64,000 nucleotides of DNA, taken from the NCBI GenBank assembly GCA_030760725.1, contig JASWHV010000012.1:80302968-80366967 (forward strand), in the 5' to 3' direction. The notes below the pieces were generated by a model that was not told the DNA's origin, made no database searches, and saw only the letters and a program-made list of their open reading frames with translations. The translations under genes and the position numbers were made by a program. This DNA comes from Neostapfia colusana (Eukaryota; Streptophyta; Magnoliopsida; Poales; Poaceae). Positions within the stretch are counted from its first letter, which is position 1, and every line of letters starts with the position of its first letter. Below are positions 22,171-33,024 of this stretch, piece by piece.

Positions 22171-22182
22171 TGGTATCAGAGC
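22171..22182 (+). other. Primer-binding site of copia B (initiator tRNA-Met)
   Basis: TGGTATCAGAGC four bases after the LTR end; the exact form expected for initiator tRNA-Met priming in plant LTR elements. Confidence 0.93.
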
Positions 22183-22212
22183 CGGTTTCAACCCTAGGCT
22201 GAATTCTGCAAG

Positions 22213-25200
22213 ATGTCGTCTACACCTACAAGCAGCGGCAGCGCCATCAGCCATGGCACACCCTCACCGGCAGCTCGTGAGGTGAACACCGGGACGGGGT
22301 TCCCCGTGCTCACCAAGACCAACTACGCGGAGTGGGCTGTCATGATGAAGATCAAGCTGAAGGCGCGGCTGCTTTGGAAGGCCGTGGAGGAGGGGAACGT
22401 GAGCGAGCAGGAAGACATGATGGCGCTTGACATCTTGGTCAGCGCTGTCCCGCCGGAGATGATCACGACGATCGGAGAAAAGAGGACGGCGAAGGAGGCA
22501 TGGGACACGATCGCCATCATGCGGGTCGGGGCCGACCGCGTGAAGAAGACGACGGCGCAGCAACTCCGGAAGGAGTTTGAAGACGCTGTCTTCAAGGATG
22601 GCGAAAGCGTGGAGGACTTCTCCCTCCGCCTGAGCGGCATGCTATCACGGCTTGCGTCGCTAGGGGAGGAGATAGGAGAAGAGAGGGCCGTGGAGAAGCT
22701 CCTGCGAAGCGTTCCAGAACGCTTCCAACAGATCGTGGTGGCGATCACGACACTGCTGGACGTGTCGACCCTCACCTTGTCGGAGGTGACGGGGCGTCTC
22801 AGGGCGGCCGAGAACGCTTTCGACTCGACGCAGCGGAAGGGAGGAGTACACAACGGCCAGCTGTACCTCACTCGGGAGGAGTGGGAGGCACAGCGGAAGG
22901 AAGAGCGGTCTACCCAGTCCGCGGGTTCTTCTAAGAGGGGCGGCCGAAAGGGCCCGCCCAAGAAGAACGGAGGCAAGAAGGGAGGTTCCGGGAAGGATAT
23001 TCCGCGGGACCAGTGCAGGAAGTGCGGGAAGAAGGGCCACTAGGCCAGGGAGTGTCGGTCGAAGCCTAAGGAGGAGCCGCAACAGCAGGCTTTCGTGGCA
23101 AAGGCGGAGGAGGAGGGCGCCTTGTTTATGACAAGGGTGGCCTCAGTACAGGAGGAGCCTGTACAGGAACGTCCTATGCGCCCACTGGAGATAGTGGAGG
23201 GACGTGTCTTCGCTCACCGCAGTAACGACGATGACTTTGATGACACTCGTTGGTACCTCGACACGGGCGCGACCAACCACATGACTGGTTCGCGCGCCGT
23301 CTTCTCCGAGCTTGACGAAAACGTCGTCGGAACCATCAAGTTCGGCGATAATTCCGTCGTGCGTATCCAGGGGAAGGGTACGGTCCTATTCGCCGCCAAG
23401 ACGGGTGAGCACAGGAGGCTCACCGGCGTCTACCTCATCCCACGCCTCACCACCAACCTCATCAGTGTCGGCCAGCTGGATGAGGATGGCTACAGCATCA
23501 CGGTGCAAGGAGGAGTGATGCACATACGGGATGAGCAGCAGCGTCTCCTCACACGAGTTCAGCGCGACGACAGCAAGCTGTACTCCATCAGGCTCAACAT
23601 CACACGTCCGGTTTGCCTAACCGCGAGGCGTGATGATGTTGCGTGGCGTTGGCACGAACGCTACGGACACGTCGGCTTCCAGGCGCTTCGGAAGTTGGCA
23701 CGAGAGGAGATGGTGCTCGGGCTTCCGCAAATTGATCATGTCGATCAATTGTGCGAAGCTTGCTTGGTCGGGAAGCAGAGGCGCTCCAACTTCCCCAAGC
23801 AAGCTCGGCGGCGCGCGGAGGGCGCGCTCGACCTTGTCCACGGCGACATCTGCGGTCCTATCACGCCGACGACTCCAGGTGGCAAGAAGATGTTCTTGTT
23901 GCTTGTGGATGACATGAGCCGCTATATGTGGCTCTATCTTCTAGCAACCAAGGACAAGGCGCCCGACTTAATTCAGCAATTCAAGACGACAGCTGAATTA
24001 GAGTCCGGGAGGAGGCTGAAGTTACTCCGTACTGATCGCGGAGGGGAGTTCACCTCACAGGAGTTCGGCGAGTATTGCGCTCAGCACGGAGTACAACGTC
24101 AGCTCACAGCCCCGTATACGCCGCAGCAAAATGGGGTTGTGGAGCGGCGCAACCAGACGGTGGTCGGCATGGCGAGGAGCATGTTGAAGGCGAAGGGTAT
24201 GCCAGGGATATTTTGGGGTGAGGCGGTTATCACGGCTGTCTATATCCTGAATCGATCCCCTACCCGCGGCCTCGACGGGAAGACGCCATATGAAGCTTGG
24301 CATGGAGAGCGACCAGCCGTCAATTATTTCCGAACTTTTGGGTGTGTGGGGCATGTCAAGAACACGCGCCCCAACCTGAAAAAGTTGGAAGACCGGAGTA
24401 CTCCGATGATTTTTCTTGGCTATGCTGCAGGGACGAAGGGATATCGGATGTATAATCCGGCTGATGGGCGTACACACATATCACGTGACGTGATATTCGA
24501 CGAGGCGGCCAAGTGGGACTGGGGAGAAGGAGCAGGAGAAGAGGACTACACCACCTTCCACGTCGACTCCTTAGGTCCAGCAGGTGCTGGACCTGCTGTT
24601 TCAGCACCCGGAGAGGTGCTGCAGGGTCCGGAGGGGCCGAACAGCACCCCTGCAGTGCCCAGGAGGGGCACAGAAGGGTCTGTACAGACCCTAGGAGTTC
24701 CTACGCCAGCCTCCAGACCTGCTGGAGAGGGTCCAGCACCTGCAGCGTCGCCCAAAGGGCCCCTGTAGGGGCTGTCCAGCGCAAATCGGGGCTGGGACAG
24801 TCCTGCACGGGGGTCAACAGCAGTGGGGGGTTCCGGACTTGAAGATTCCAGCACCTTCGTCACGCCCCGGCACCCTCCACGGCCCATCCGCTTCGCCACG
24901 CCGCCGACGGACGTCGGCAGCAACGTCGACGCCTACCACGACGACAACGCTGCACTTCGGTTCCGCACGATGCGCAACGTGCTGGGAACCCTCAACCCTC
25001 CTGGTCGGGCTGAGCGCCCACCAAGCTTGGAGGAGGGGGAGCTTATGTTCACCACCGCGGAGGAGCCTACGTCCTTCGCCGACGCCGAGGAACACCCGTG
25101 CTGGAGACGGGCCATGCTCGAGGAGATGGAGTCCATAGAAGAAAACAAGACTTGGAAACTTGTTGATCTTCCTGCAGGACACAAGCCCATTGGCCTCAAA

Positions 25201-26613
25201 TGGGTGTTCAAGGTGAAGAGGGACGAGCATGGAGAGGTGGTGAAGCACAAGGCTCGACTGGTGGCAAAAGGCTATGTCCAACGGCAAGGAATAGACTTTG
25301 ACGAGGTATTTGCTCCTGTAGCTCGTCTCGAATCTATTCGCTTGCTCCTTGCAGTTGCTGCACACAAGGGGTGGGAGGTACACCACATGGACGTGAAGAG
25401 CGCCTTCCTGAACGGCGACTTGATGGAGGAGGTGTACGTCTCCCAACCCGCTGGCTTCATCATCGACGGAGCCGAACACAAGGTGTATCGGCTCAAGAAA
25501 GCTTTATATGGACTTCGTCAGGCGCCCAGGGCCTGGAATGCCAAGCTCAACGATAGCTTGCTATCACTTGGTTTCCAGAAGAGTACGAGCGAGCACGGGA
25601 TCTACTTCCGTGGAGCTGCAGAGGAGAAGCTCATCCTCGGTGTGTACGTCGACGATCTCGTGATCACAGGAGGCGGCAAGATCAAGAAGTTCAAGGAGGA
25701 GATGATGAAGCGGTTCAAGATGAGCGACTTGGGCCTCTTGTCGTATTATCTTGGCCTGGAGGTGCGGCAGACTGAAGAAGGGATAAGCGTTGGGCAGGCG
25801 GCCTACGCTTCCAAACTTGTCTCTAAAGCTGGCCTGGAAGGATGCAATCCCTGTGCATTTCCCATGGAGCAAGGTCTCAAGCTTTGCAAGACAAGTGATA
25901 GCCCGTTGGTGCATGCAACGGACTATAGGAGCTTGGTTGGAGGGCTGCGATATCTGGTGAACACACGCCCCGACCTCGCCTACTCGGTTGGGTACGTGAG
26001 TCGGTTTTTGGAGGAGCCAAGAGAAGATCACTTTGCCGCAGTCAAGCGCATCGTACGCTATATAGCGGGTACGATCCACTTCGGAGTTTTCTATCCAAAA
26101 GGAGGCAACATGGAGTTGATTGGCTACTCGGATAGTGACTATGCGGGAGATGTGGAGGACCGCAAGAGCACAAGCGGGGTGCTGTTTTGTCTTGGAAACG
26201 GCCCCGTTTCATGGCAGTCCTGCAAGTAGAAGGTGGTGGCCTTGTCCTCATGTGAAGCAGAGTATATCGCAGCAGCTCAAGGGGCATGTCAAGGTGTATG
26301 GATGGCACGGCTGATGGAGGACTTAGCTGGAAAATCGAAGGCGCCGGTGCTGAGGGTTGATAACAAGTCAGCTATAGACTTGAGCAAAAATCCGGTACAC
26401 CATGACAGGAGCAAGCACATCGACGTCAAGTACCACTACATACGGGAGTGTGTGGACAGCGGTACTATTGTGCTTGAGCAAATCTTCACTCAAGACCAGA
26501 TGGCGGACATCTTGACCAAGGCTCTTGGAAGACAAAAGTTCGTGGAGATGAGAAGAAGGATCGGGATTCTAGACATGGGCCAGTGTCAGGATCAGGAGGA
26601 GAATGTGGGCTGA
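22213..26613 (+). pseudogene. Copia B gag-pol, one frame with three TAG stops
   Basis: From the ATG at 22213 the same frame runs to the TGA at 26611-26613 (about 1466 codons). Gag (residues 1 to about 290) ends in a CX2CX4H... zinc knuckle (CRKCGKKGH) cut by TAG at 23041. Protease has WYLDTGATNHMTGS near 23251-23292. Integrase has a HERYGH...CEACLVGK zinc region and acidic-core contexts VHGDICGP and LRTDRGGEF, plus PYTPQQNGVVERR. A Pro/Ala-rich linker holds TAG at 24766. Reverse transcriptase has MDVKSAFLNGDL and VYVDDLVITGG near 25640-25670. RNase H (GYSDSDYAGD, SSCEAEYIAA, HIDVKYHYIRE) is cut by TAG at 26227. Copia A has CAG at the sites corresponding to 24766 and 26227. The stop codon and the last three codons lie inside the 3' LTR. 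Readthrough or recoding could in principle give partial products, but this copy is probably not autonomous. Confidence 0.93.
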
Positions 26614-27209
26614 TCTGCCCCTGGCCCAGGCCGGCCCCTCCCTGGCCCAGGGCGGCCAGAACTGGGCCAAGTGGGCTGGTCAGCCCTGGCCCAGGCCGGG
26701 GCCCCTTTCTAGAAGGTTTTTGAGTTTAATCTTCTTAGAGATAGATTAAAAGATCCTTTGTAACAGATTAGGACTCTTGTAAGGGGGGGCTATATATACA
26801 AGCCAAAAACACCCCAAATTGTGAGAGAGATCAATACAGAAAATTTTCCTCCACTTTTCTAACCCTAGCCGCCTCTCTCCCTCCTGCCCTAGCCGCCGCA
26901 CAAGCTTCTGCCCTAGCCGCCGCCTCCTCTGCAGCCCTAGCCGCCGACAGGGGCTAGAACCAGCCGCCGCCCCTGATTTTCGCATCTGTTCCAGGAAGAA
27001 CTCGGCGAGTTCTTCTCTGTTTCTCTGTTCTCCGATCTGATCAGCACCAGGGGTGCTTTCTACTCTCTCTGTCCTCTCTGTTCTGCACACAGGAACCACC
27101 CTGTTCTGATCTGCACCGCAGGTGCATAACAGATCTGTTCTGGCCGAACAGATCCGATCAGCACACCTGCAGAGCCAGAAACAGGGCTGAACAGGCCGGA
27201 TTTCCAACA
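26604..27209 (+). repeat. Copia B 3' LTR
   Basis: 606 bp, TGTGGGCTG to CCAACA, followed by GCTGC at 27210-27214. The purine tract AGGAGGAGAA just before it (26594-26603) is part of the coding frame (QEEN). Confidence 0.95.
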
Positions 27210-28146
27210 GCTGCAACATTTCTTCGTATTGCTTTTCAATTTCATCTTTCAATAATTGTGGATATCAATATGGCCTGACTGCAAAGGTAGGTGTCACTGA
27301 AAGGAGATGGATTCTATGATCCTGGCGCCTTGGGGGAGGTAGCCCTTGTGGTGTAGAAAATAAATCCTCAAATTCCTGGAATAGGACCTGAAGCAGATTC
27401 ATTTCAGTTATGGACTGTACTGCAGTCTGAGCCGATCCACCAATACCTTTTCATGTGATTTTCCTTCTAGCCTTCCAAAATGACATTGTGAGCTCTTCAA
27501 AATTCCATAATATAGTACCTAGAGTTTTTAGCCATTTGACACCTAGAACAATGTCAAAACCCGTAAGGGTAGTAGAAAACAGTCTAGGAAGAATGCTTCT
27601 TCTTCAACTTCCATTTCTATTTGTGAGCAGACCTCAGTGCTATTATCTCCATTTGCCACAGTGACAGACAGTCCTTGCTTCCTTATTACTGCTAACTCCA
27701 ATTCCTTGGCCAAGGATTCTCTGATAAATGTATCTGTGGACACTGAGTCCACCAGGGCTCTCACAGTGCGGCCCCCTAGCTGTACAGATAATTGCATAGT
27801 ATTTGGTACCCCAATACCAGTAAGAGCATGCAAGGAAATACCCAAATCTTCAGCCACATCTTCTATGTCCTCCTCTTCTTCTAATTCCAGGAAAAAGATA
27901 TTTTTACTACTGCATTTGTGTTGTGGTGTGTACTTCTCACTACAATTATAACATTCACCATTAGCCCGCTTAATAGCTATTTCTTCTGGAGATAATCACC
28001 TGAATCTAGGCTTTGAAGATGCTGAAGACCCCTGGGAACTAGATCCTTTACTGACAACAGGAGTTGTTGTTGGGGGTTTAAAATAGCTCCTCTGAAGTCC
28101 ACTTCCAGACTGAGTCCTCATTTCTTCTTCATAAGCCCATCTTTTC
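27210..28146 (-). pseudogene. G1 remnant: end of gag, protease and start of reverse transcriptase
   Basis: Read downward it shows a gag tail (RWAYEEEM-like region near 28130), a zinc-knuckle area near 27960-27920 (ECYNCSEKYTPQHKC-like on inspection, degenerate), then a protease segment at 27857-27543 with EDLGISLHALTGIGVP and ALVDSVSTDTFI, and finally DEIEKQYEEMLQ at 27250-27215, where copia B interrupts. The protease DSG triad reads DSV, so the active-site Gly is lost. Frames are broken in several places. Confidence 0.82.
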
Positions 28147-28764
28147 TCATATTGCCCTAGCAAGACTCATAGCAGTCTGTAAATTTGCTGAAACTTGTAG
28201 CTCCACATCAGTGCGCAGGGGTTGTCCTAGACCTGCTGTGAATAAATTAATTTGTTGTTGTATAGACAGGTATTCACACCTACACAGTAATGCTAGGAAC
28301 TGCTTTTGGTATTCCTCCACTGATCCGGTGCAGTGAAGGTCTTTAAGCTCAGCCAGCCTATTAGACCTAATTGGAGGACCAAAGCGTAGGTTTACAAAAT
28401 CTGCAAATCTAGGCCAAGATAGGACTCCATGATCTCTCTCCAATGCATAATACCATTGTGCAGCAATACCCTCTAAATGTAAGGAAGCAAACCAGACCTT
28501 GTCCTCATTCATAGTCTTCATGACACGAAAATATGATTCACACTTTGTTAACCATGTTAGAGGGTCTGATTCTCCATCAAAGCTAGGAAAATTTATTTTT
28601 GGGAATTGATGAAGGGGTCGCCAATCCTCACCCTGAACTGTTCTGCTTGATGAATCCTCATCTGCATGGCGCTGGAATCTATAACCACTTGCCTGATGAT
28701 TACTTTGTGCTTCTGCCCTTACAATGTGGATGTCATGAGAATCCCGTGCATTCATCATCGTCAT
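28147..28764 (-). pseudogene. G1 gag fragment
   Basis: A 205-codon open stretch on - with FPKINFPSFDGESDPLTW, a typical gypsy gag core entry, followed by QWYYALERDHG, VNLRFGPPIRSN and NLFTAGLGQPLRTDVEL. It closely matches the G2 gag (17040-17460). It stops early at 28147 (SLARAI), where G2 continues with VRDYERRL. The frame is then lost. Confidence 0.9.
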
Positions 28765-28853
28765 CTACGCCAATAAAGGGTCCAGCTTCTGTGAATCTGT
28801 AAGCGCCTCAGGATCATCGTCAACGCCGGCCATGAGGGCAGGGCGTTGTGGTG

Positions 28854-28865
28854 TCCCTGATACCA
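28854..28865 (-). other. G1 primer-binding site
   Basis: On - TGGTATCAGGGA follows the LTR end after three bases. The first nine bases fit initiator tRNA-Met priming, the rest differs. Confidence 0.75.
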
Positions 28866-28868
28866 AAT

Positions 28869-29249
28869 TGATATGGCGTGGCTTCCTTGCAGGGAATCTC
28901 AGGGGAGACTGTAGCAGAAGGTGCGCCTGAGAGAGAGAGAGCGGAGAGGATAGCGTGGCAAAGGAGGAGAGGAAGGAGAACTCCGGTCGCCTCAGCTGGG
29001 AAAAGCAGCAGCCACAGCGGCCGAAGGAAGAACACCCCTGGTAGGGATTAATCTTTATTCCTTCGATGCCTTACAATTGTTTTTGCCGCCCCTTTATAGA
29101 TCAAGTGGTGGCTTTATTCAACTAGATTCTGTTACGGCAGAATCAAATCTAAACTAACTATATCTCCTGAACTAATTTTTGTTTTTTTCATCCTTATCTA
29201 ATCCCTCCTGCGCCTCTGATATTTCTGGCCATAAAATGAATCTATAACA
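28869..29249 (-). repeat. G1 5' LTR
   Basis: 381 bp on -, from TGTTATAGATTC at 29249 to CATATCA at 28869. Shares TGTTATAGAT, the TAACAGAATC region, TGATCTATAAA (TATA-like) and GGCGCACCTTCTGCTAC with the G2 LTR, which shows the two elements are one family. A GA/CT microsatellite lies at about 28927-28945. Confidence 0.9.
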
Positions 29250-29760
29250 CCACGTTTGCCCAAGCTCCGAGTCGGACCTCACCACTGAGGAGGGTTCCGG
29301 AGCCGCCACGTGCCCTTGGCCCCAGACCTGGCCTCCCCGCGGAGGCAAGGTCCGGCGCTGCCACGTGTGCCCAAGCTCCGGGCCGGACCTCCCCGCTGAA
29401 GAGGGCTCCGGAGCCACCACGTGTCCTTGGCCCGGGACCTGGTCTCCCCGCAGAGGCAAGGTTCGGAGCTGCCACATGCCCTCAGGCTCCGGGCCTGACC
29501 TCCTGGCTAGGAGGGCTCCGGAGTTGCCACGTGTCCTTGGACCCGGACCTGGCCTCCCCACTGAGGCAAGGTCCAGAGCTGCCACGTGTGCTCAGGCTCT
29601 AGGCCTGGTCTCCCGGCTGAGGAGGGCTCCGGAGCCGCCACGTGTCCTTGGCCCCGGACCTAGCCTCCCCGCTGAGGCAAGGTCCGGAGCTGCCACGTGT
29701 CCTAGGCTCCGAGCCTGACCTCTCGGCTGAGGAGGGCTCCGGAGCCGCCACGTGTCCCAC
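29250..29760 (+). repeat. 110-bp tandem repeat made of two 55-bp halves, each with CACGTG
   Basis: CACGTG occurs at 29307, 29362, 29418, 29528, 29583, 29639, 29694 and 29749, with mutated copies at 29251 (CACGTT) and 29473 (CACATG). Spacing is 55 or 56 bp throughout. Alternate halves share TTGGCCCCGGACCTGG or CTCCGGGCCTGACCTC, giving the higher 110-111-bp period. Frames on both strands stay open across the array only because of this periodicity. Confidence 0.92.
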
Positions 29761-30419
29761 GATCAGTCGTGGGCCGTAAGACTCTGGAGTTAAGGAAGGT
29801 GTGAGCCGTCCAGTCGAGCATTCAAGACTTGCGTCTTCCCCAAAAGCATGGCGCACGGCGCACGCCTCCACCCCCTCCCGTCCGTCATTACAGTGACAAG
29901 ACAGGGCGGCGAGGTGTGACAGCAGCACAATGGCGCCCAACAGTGCAGTGCTGCTTAATAGATCGAGAGGACGCGGCGACAAGACAATGTCTTCATCATC
30001 ACCTGCTACTCGGTCAGAGGCGCCCGACGCGTCAGGCGACGCGACTTAACTCCACCGACAACGACATTAAATGTAGTTGTAAATACCCTAGATCGTGTAT
30101 AGGGTACGGACACCCACGAGGCCACATGTTGGGCCCCGGGCCACAATGTAACTGCCCCGGGCTTGAGCTATAAAAGGATCGGGGCAGCCTCCGGGCAAAG
30201 GGTTTGATCTCTGATCCCCCGATACACACGCGCAGAGCAATACAACACACTCACTCTCGTGGACGTAGGGTTTTACCTTCAGCGATCCGAACCACATAAA
30301 TCTTTGTGTTCACTCCGTGTTTCATCAGCCTCGATCGATCTAGCGACGTTAGCCCCTCCAAACAACGAACCTTCGCGAACTGCTGCAGTAGCGGTACCGG
30401 AGGAAGTGTCGTAGCTACA
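29250..30419 (+). mobile_element. Ty3/gypsy LTR fragment (Tat-like), interrupted by G1
   Basis: Downstream of G1 is an LTR-like block on + with an array of G-box repeats, a TATA box (TATAAAAG at 30169-30176), a CACACGCGCAGAGCAATACAAC-type leader and ACGTAGGGTTTTACC followed by CCGAACC, all familiar from long LTRs of grass Tat/RIRE2-like gypsy elements. It ends around GCTACA at 30414-30419. No primer-binding site follows, so it is either a solo LTR or the 3' LTR of an element whose body is outside the window. Lineage is from memory of family style, not a match. Confidence 0.65.
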
Positions 30420-30673
30420 CTTTGACACTTGCTGTTTTGTAGTGGTAAATAAAACTGTAATTTTTCTTACTCTACTCAAAATACCTTTTAATTTTATGCA
30501 GTTGAACTGAACCTATTGCCAAGACATGGTATAACTCAAATCTTGCTAATGTATATTTTTGAGCGCTGCCTATTTTACAGTTAGCATCACTCATATTTTA
30601 GAATTCAGGATAAGAACTACTATTTCCAACTTAAATGGCTCACATTCATGTAGTTTTCCTTTCTCTTTTTCAG
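30420..30673. other. AT-rich stretch, intron-like, nothing else seen
   Basis: Between the LTR end and the exon-like block. It ends in a pyrimidine-rich TTTTCCTTTCTCTTTTTCAG, a good splice acceptor, so it may be the surviving part of an intron. Confidence 0.4.
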
Positions 30674-31091
30674 GATAGAAAGCACACAGATTTCTTGTGC
30701 CGCATGAAGGAGTACATGCCTTCACGATCAGTTTTCACTGATGGTGTCATCATGGCCCTGAGAGAATACTTCTCAGTCGAACCCGCAAATATAGAAACAG
30801 TGCTTTCTGATGATGATGAATTTGTGCCTTCGACAAAATTGCTGTCAGAACACGACCTGGAGGGAATAGTTTCGTCCAAAGAGTCTCTTAAAGTATAAAA
30901 AGTTCAAAGTTGGACCAAGTGAAAGCTCTTGTTTCTGTTGTGAAATCTAAAAGTTATCGGTGGCCTGCAGACTCGTTGAATTTGGATTGAAGGACGTTAT
31001 GCTTACTGAACCTGACACAACCAAAGCACTGAAAAAATTGTTCATTTCATCTCATACCCGGGAACAACATTTGATTAACGACCTGGGATGA
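30674..31091 (+). pseudogene. 3' remnant of an unrecognised host gene
   Basis: After a strong acceptor (…TTTTTCAG at 30673) the frame reads DRKHTDFLCRMKEYMP, then VFTDGVIMALREYFSVEP and a Ser/Asp/Glu-rich part to LEGIVSSKE, ending in TAA at 30896-30898. Coding-like sequence continues past that stop in other frames: LDQVKALVSVVKSKSYRWPADSL (about 30913-30978) and then FGLKDVMLTEPDTTKALKKL to HLINDLG with TGA at 31089-31091. The pattern of three consecutive protein-like segments in shifted frames suggests an old last exon with small indels. Its 5' exons are absent; the Tat-like LTR lies where they should be. I do not recognise the protein. Confidence 0.55.
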
Positions 31092-33024
31092 TGTGCATCC
31101 CTTCTAGAATCCGGATGCATGTTGCTCGGCTCTTCTTTTTTGACATTCCGCTACTAGCACAGAATTTTCTTTGAAACACTGAAAATTTGACGTGAAAGGA
31201 GGATGTCTGAATAATTGAGTCTGAAAACTGTAATTGTGGCTATTCTTTTTGTGACGTATGTCTGTTTCAAAGGAATTCTGTAAGAGAAGTGGATAGATCA
31301 TGTACAAGGGGGATTCTATAACTGTCGCAAAGGTATTCTTAAGGGCAGCAAGTTAATTCCTTATTCTAGCAAAATTATAGCGTGTGTTTTAACCTCATTT
31401 TGCCAGCCCCTTTGGGAGTCCTATGTTCGCCGTCTCTCTCCTTGCTTTCATGGTCAATTAATTTACAAAATTCTGCTCTTTTTTCCCTGTGAAGAATCGA
31501 ACCACCGTGTCGTGGGACCAGTTTGTGTTTTTCAATTGCATAGGCTTACCCCGCTCCAAAGTGTGAGACGTGTTCCGAAGCTCCAGACGGTCATCGGAGC
31601 GGTACATTTCATCACGCACCTGCTGGTTTTGATCGCCAACCCGACGCGAAAGCTGCTCAGAAATTTAACCACGGCGCTGCGGCAAGCAACCCCGGAGCCA
31701 GAGGCTCCGCCGGCCGGCCGGCCGGTAACTGTTAACAGAATTAGATATTACATTCGTGTAATCCAAGCAACCCGAGATGGCCTCCGCTGAACCGGTTTAG
31801 GACACTGATAGCTGTCGTAACTTGTTCCATAAGTTGCTATGGTCTAGATTAGTCAGTTCAGTTGGGACAACTCAAGTCAGGCATGTGATCTGTACACTTT
31901 TGATGGCCAGAAGATCCACATGCTCCCCCGCGGGCGTGGCACTTTCCATCGCCATGCCGACGGACAGCAGCGCGCGTCATGCACGAACGCTGCTACAGCG
32001 GGCGCTCGAGCCGTGCGAGCGCTCGTACAGCAGCTTATCGGTAAACACGGAGCCTATCGGCGGCAGCCGCGGCGGCGACACGGGGTACGGCCAGGGCGCC
32101 GTGCTCGTTCACCACTGGGTGCGGCACGGGCGGCACCCCGTCGGTGCGGGCAGGCCACGGCGGCGCAGGGGATCACGGAGGGGAGGGCGCACCAGCCGAC
32201 CGGGTCTGCGCGCCCGGGGCGGGTCCCGCACGGCGCGCTCGCTAGAGGTCACGTCGTGTCGTCGTCGGTGGCGGAACGCCCAAACGCAGACGCGCCGCGG
32301 TAGTGGCCTTCTCCCTGTGCCGCCTCCTTCGCTGCGTGCGTGCTCTCGTCTTGAACGAGATGTGAGGGAATCCTTTTCCGCTGACGGCAGGCAGGCAGGC
32401 AGGCTGCCCCTGGCGCCGGTTGCCGCTGACACGGCGTTTCGCGGCTCGGGGGCCGGCCGAGCTCGGACGTCGTCGCCAGTCGACGCCTCGCCCTACGCCA
32501 CGTGCGGCGGAAGAAGGAACCGCACGTGTCGACACGAAGCCTGGCCCTCGTGCGTGTGAGTTGCCGTACGGTCCGGGCCGAGTGCGCGTGCGGCATGCAT
32601 CTCCCCTTGAACAAACAGCGGCGAGCGGCCTCGCTCGCTGTCAGTTGTACCACGGGCGTTCCGTTCCGGACCAGGTTGATGTATGCGACGCACGGATGGC
32701 GCGCGTCGCTGTCGTAGCAGATCTGCACCGTCTATTGGTTTGAATTCGTGATCAGGATAACGTCCTGAATCTAGGTACGTACCCTTGGAAAAATTCGCTT
32801 GCGTTGCACGCGCGCGCCATTAACGACAGAGGCCGGCAGGCTGACACGCCCGGTTGCCGCGGCGCTGGCGCGGCCGTCAACGCTTGGATCGCTCACAGCC
32901 ACGCGTGGTCGTCGCGCACGTACTAGTAGGTGCGCCGGGTCGGTGTATGCTTCGCTTCTCAACTTTTTAGCCGCGCGCAGGTTTCCTCCCTGTAGCACAC
33001 CTAGCTTTTTTATTATGATTATTA
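31092..33024. other. Intergenic; GC-rich from about 31900 to 32950
   Basis: 31092-31900 has mixed composition with no clear gene. From about 31900 the sequence is very GC- and CpG-rich, with long overlapping Arg-rich frames on both strands (longest 245 codons on +, from 31822). No domain, splice structure or codon pattern supports any of them. It could be a CpG-rich regulatory region or an eroded transposon. Confidence 0.45.

Larger units (their letters stand above)
21561..27209 (+). mobile_element. Ty1/copia element copia B, complete and young
   Basis: 5649 bp with equal 606-bp LTRs, primer-binding site, one long gag-pol frame and perfect GCTGC duplications (21556-21560, 27210-27214). By eye I find two LTR differences (an A/G in the G-run near 21743/26786, and C/A near 21951/26994). 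Such low divergence marks a recent insertion. The only lesions seen in the coding frame are three TAG codons. Confidence 0.96.
5450..29249 (-). mobile_element. Chromodomain Ty3/gypsy element G1, interrupted by four insertions
   Basis: This element reads on - from its 5' LTR (28869-29249) to a truncated 3' LTR (5450-5695). Its own sequence is the sum of 5450-6688, 12427-13431, 15590-16208, 21547-21560, 27210-28868 and the LTRs. Domain order gag, protease, reverse transcriptase, RNase H, integrase, chromodomain identifies a chromovirus. The pieces fit end to end: the reverse transcriptase resumes across N1, and the integrase sequence (ILTVV then VDRFSK) resumes across copia A. It is the same family as G2, with closely similar gag, reverse transcriptase and LTR sequences. 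Reina-like by size and short LTR is a tentative lineage. Confidence 0.9.

Noticed and set aside
29172..29718. ORFs on both strands over the 110-bp repeat, which read as repetitive Pro/Gly proteins
   Set aside because: They exist only because the repeat length keeps several frames open, and they cross the boundary between G1's LTR and the Tat-like LTR.
29250..29760. CRISPR-like array (short repeat at regular spacing)
   Set aside because: The 'spacers' are themselves repeats, the host is a plant, and the array lies inside an LTR.
31490..31520. tRNA-like T-arm word (GGTTCGATTC on -)
   Set aside because: The flanking bases do not form the T stem, and no anticodon arm or acceptor stem can be placed around it.
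31822..32559. 245-codon ORF on +
   Set aside because: Arg/Ser-rich, in a very GC-rich stretch, with equally long frames on the other strand and no motif.
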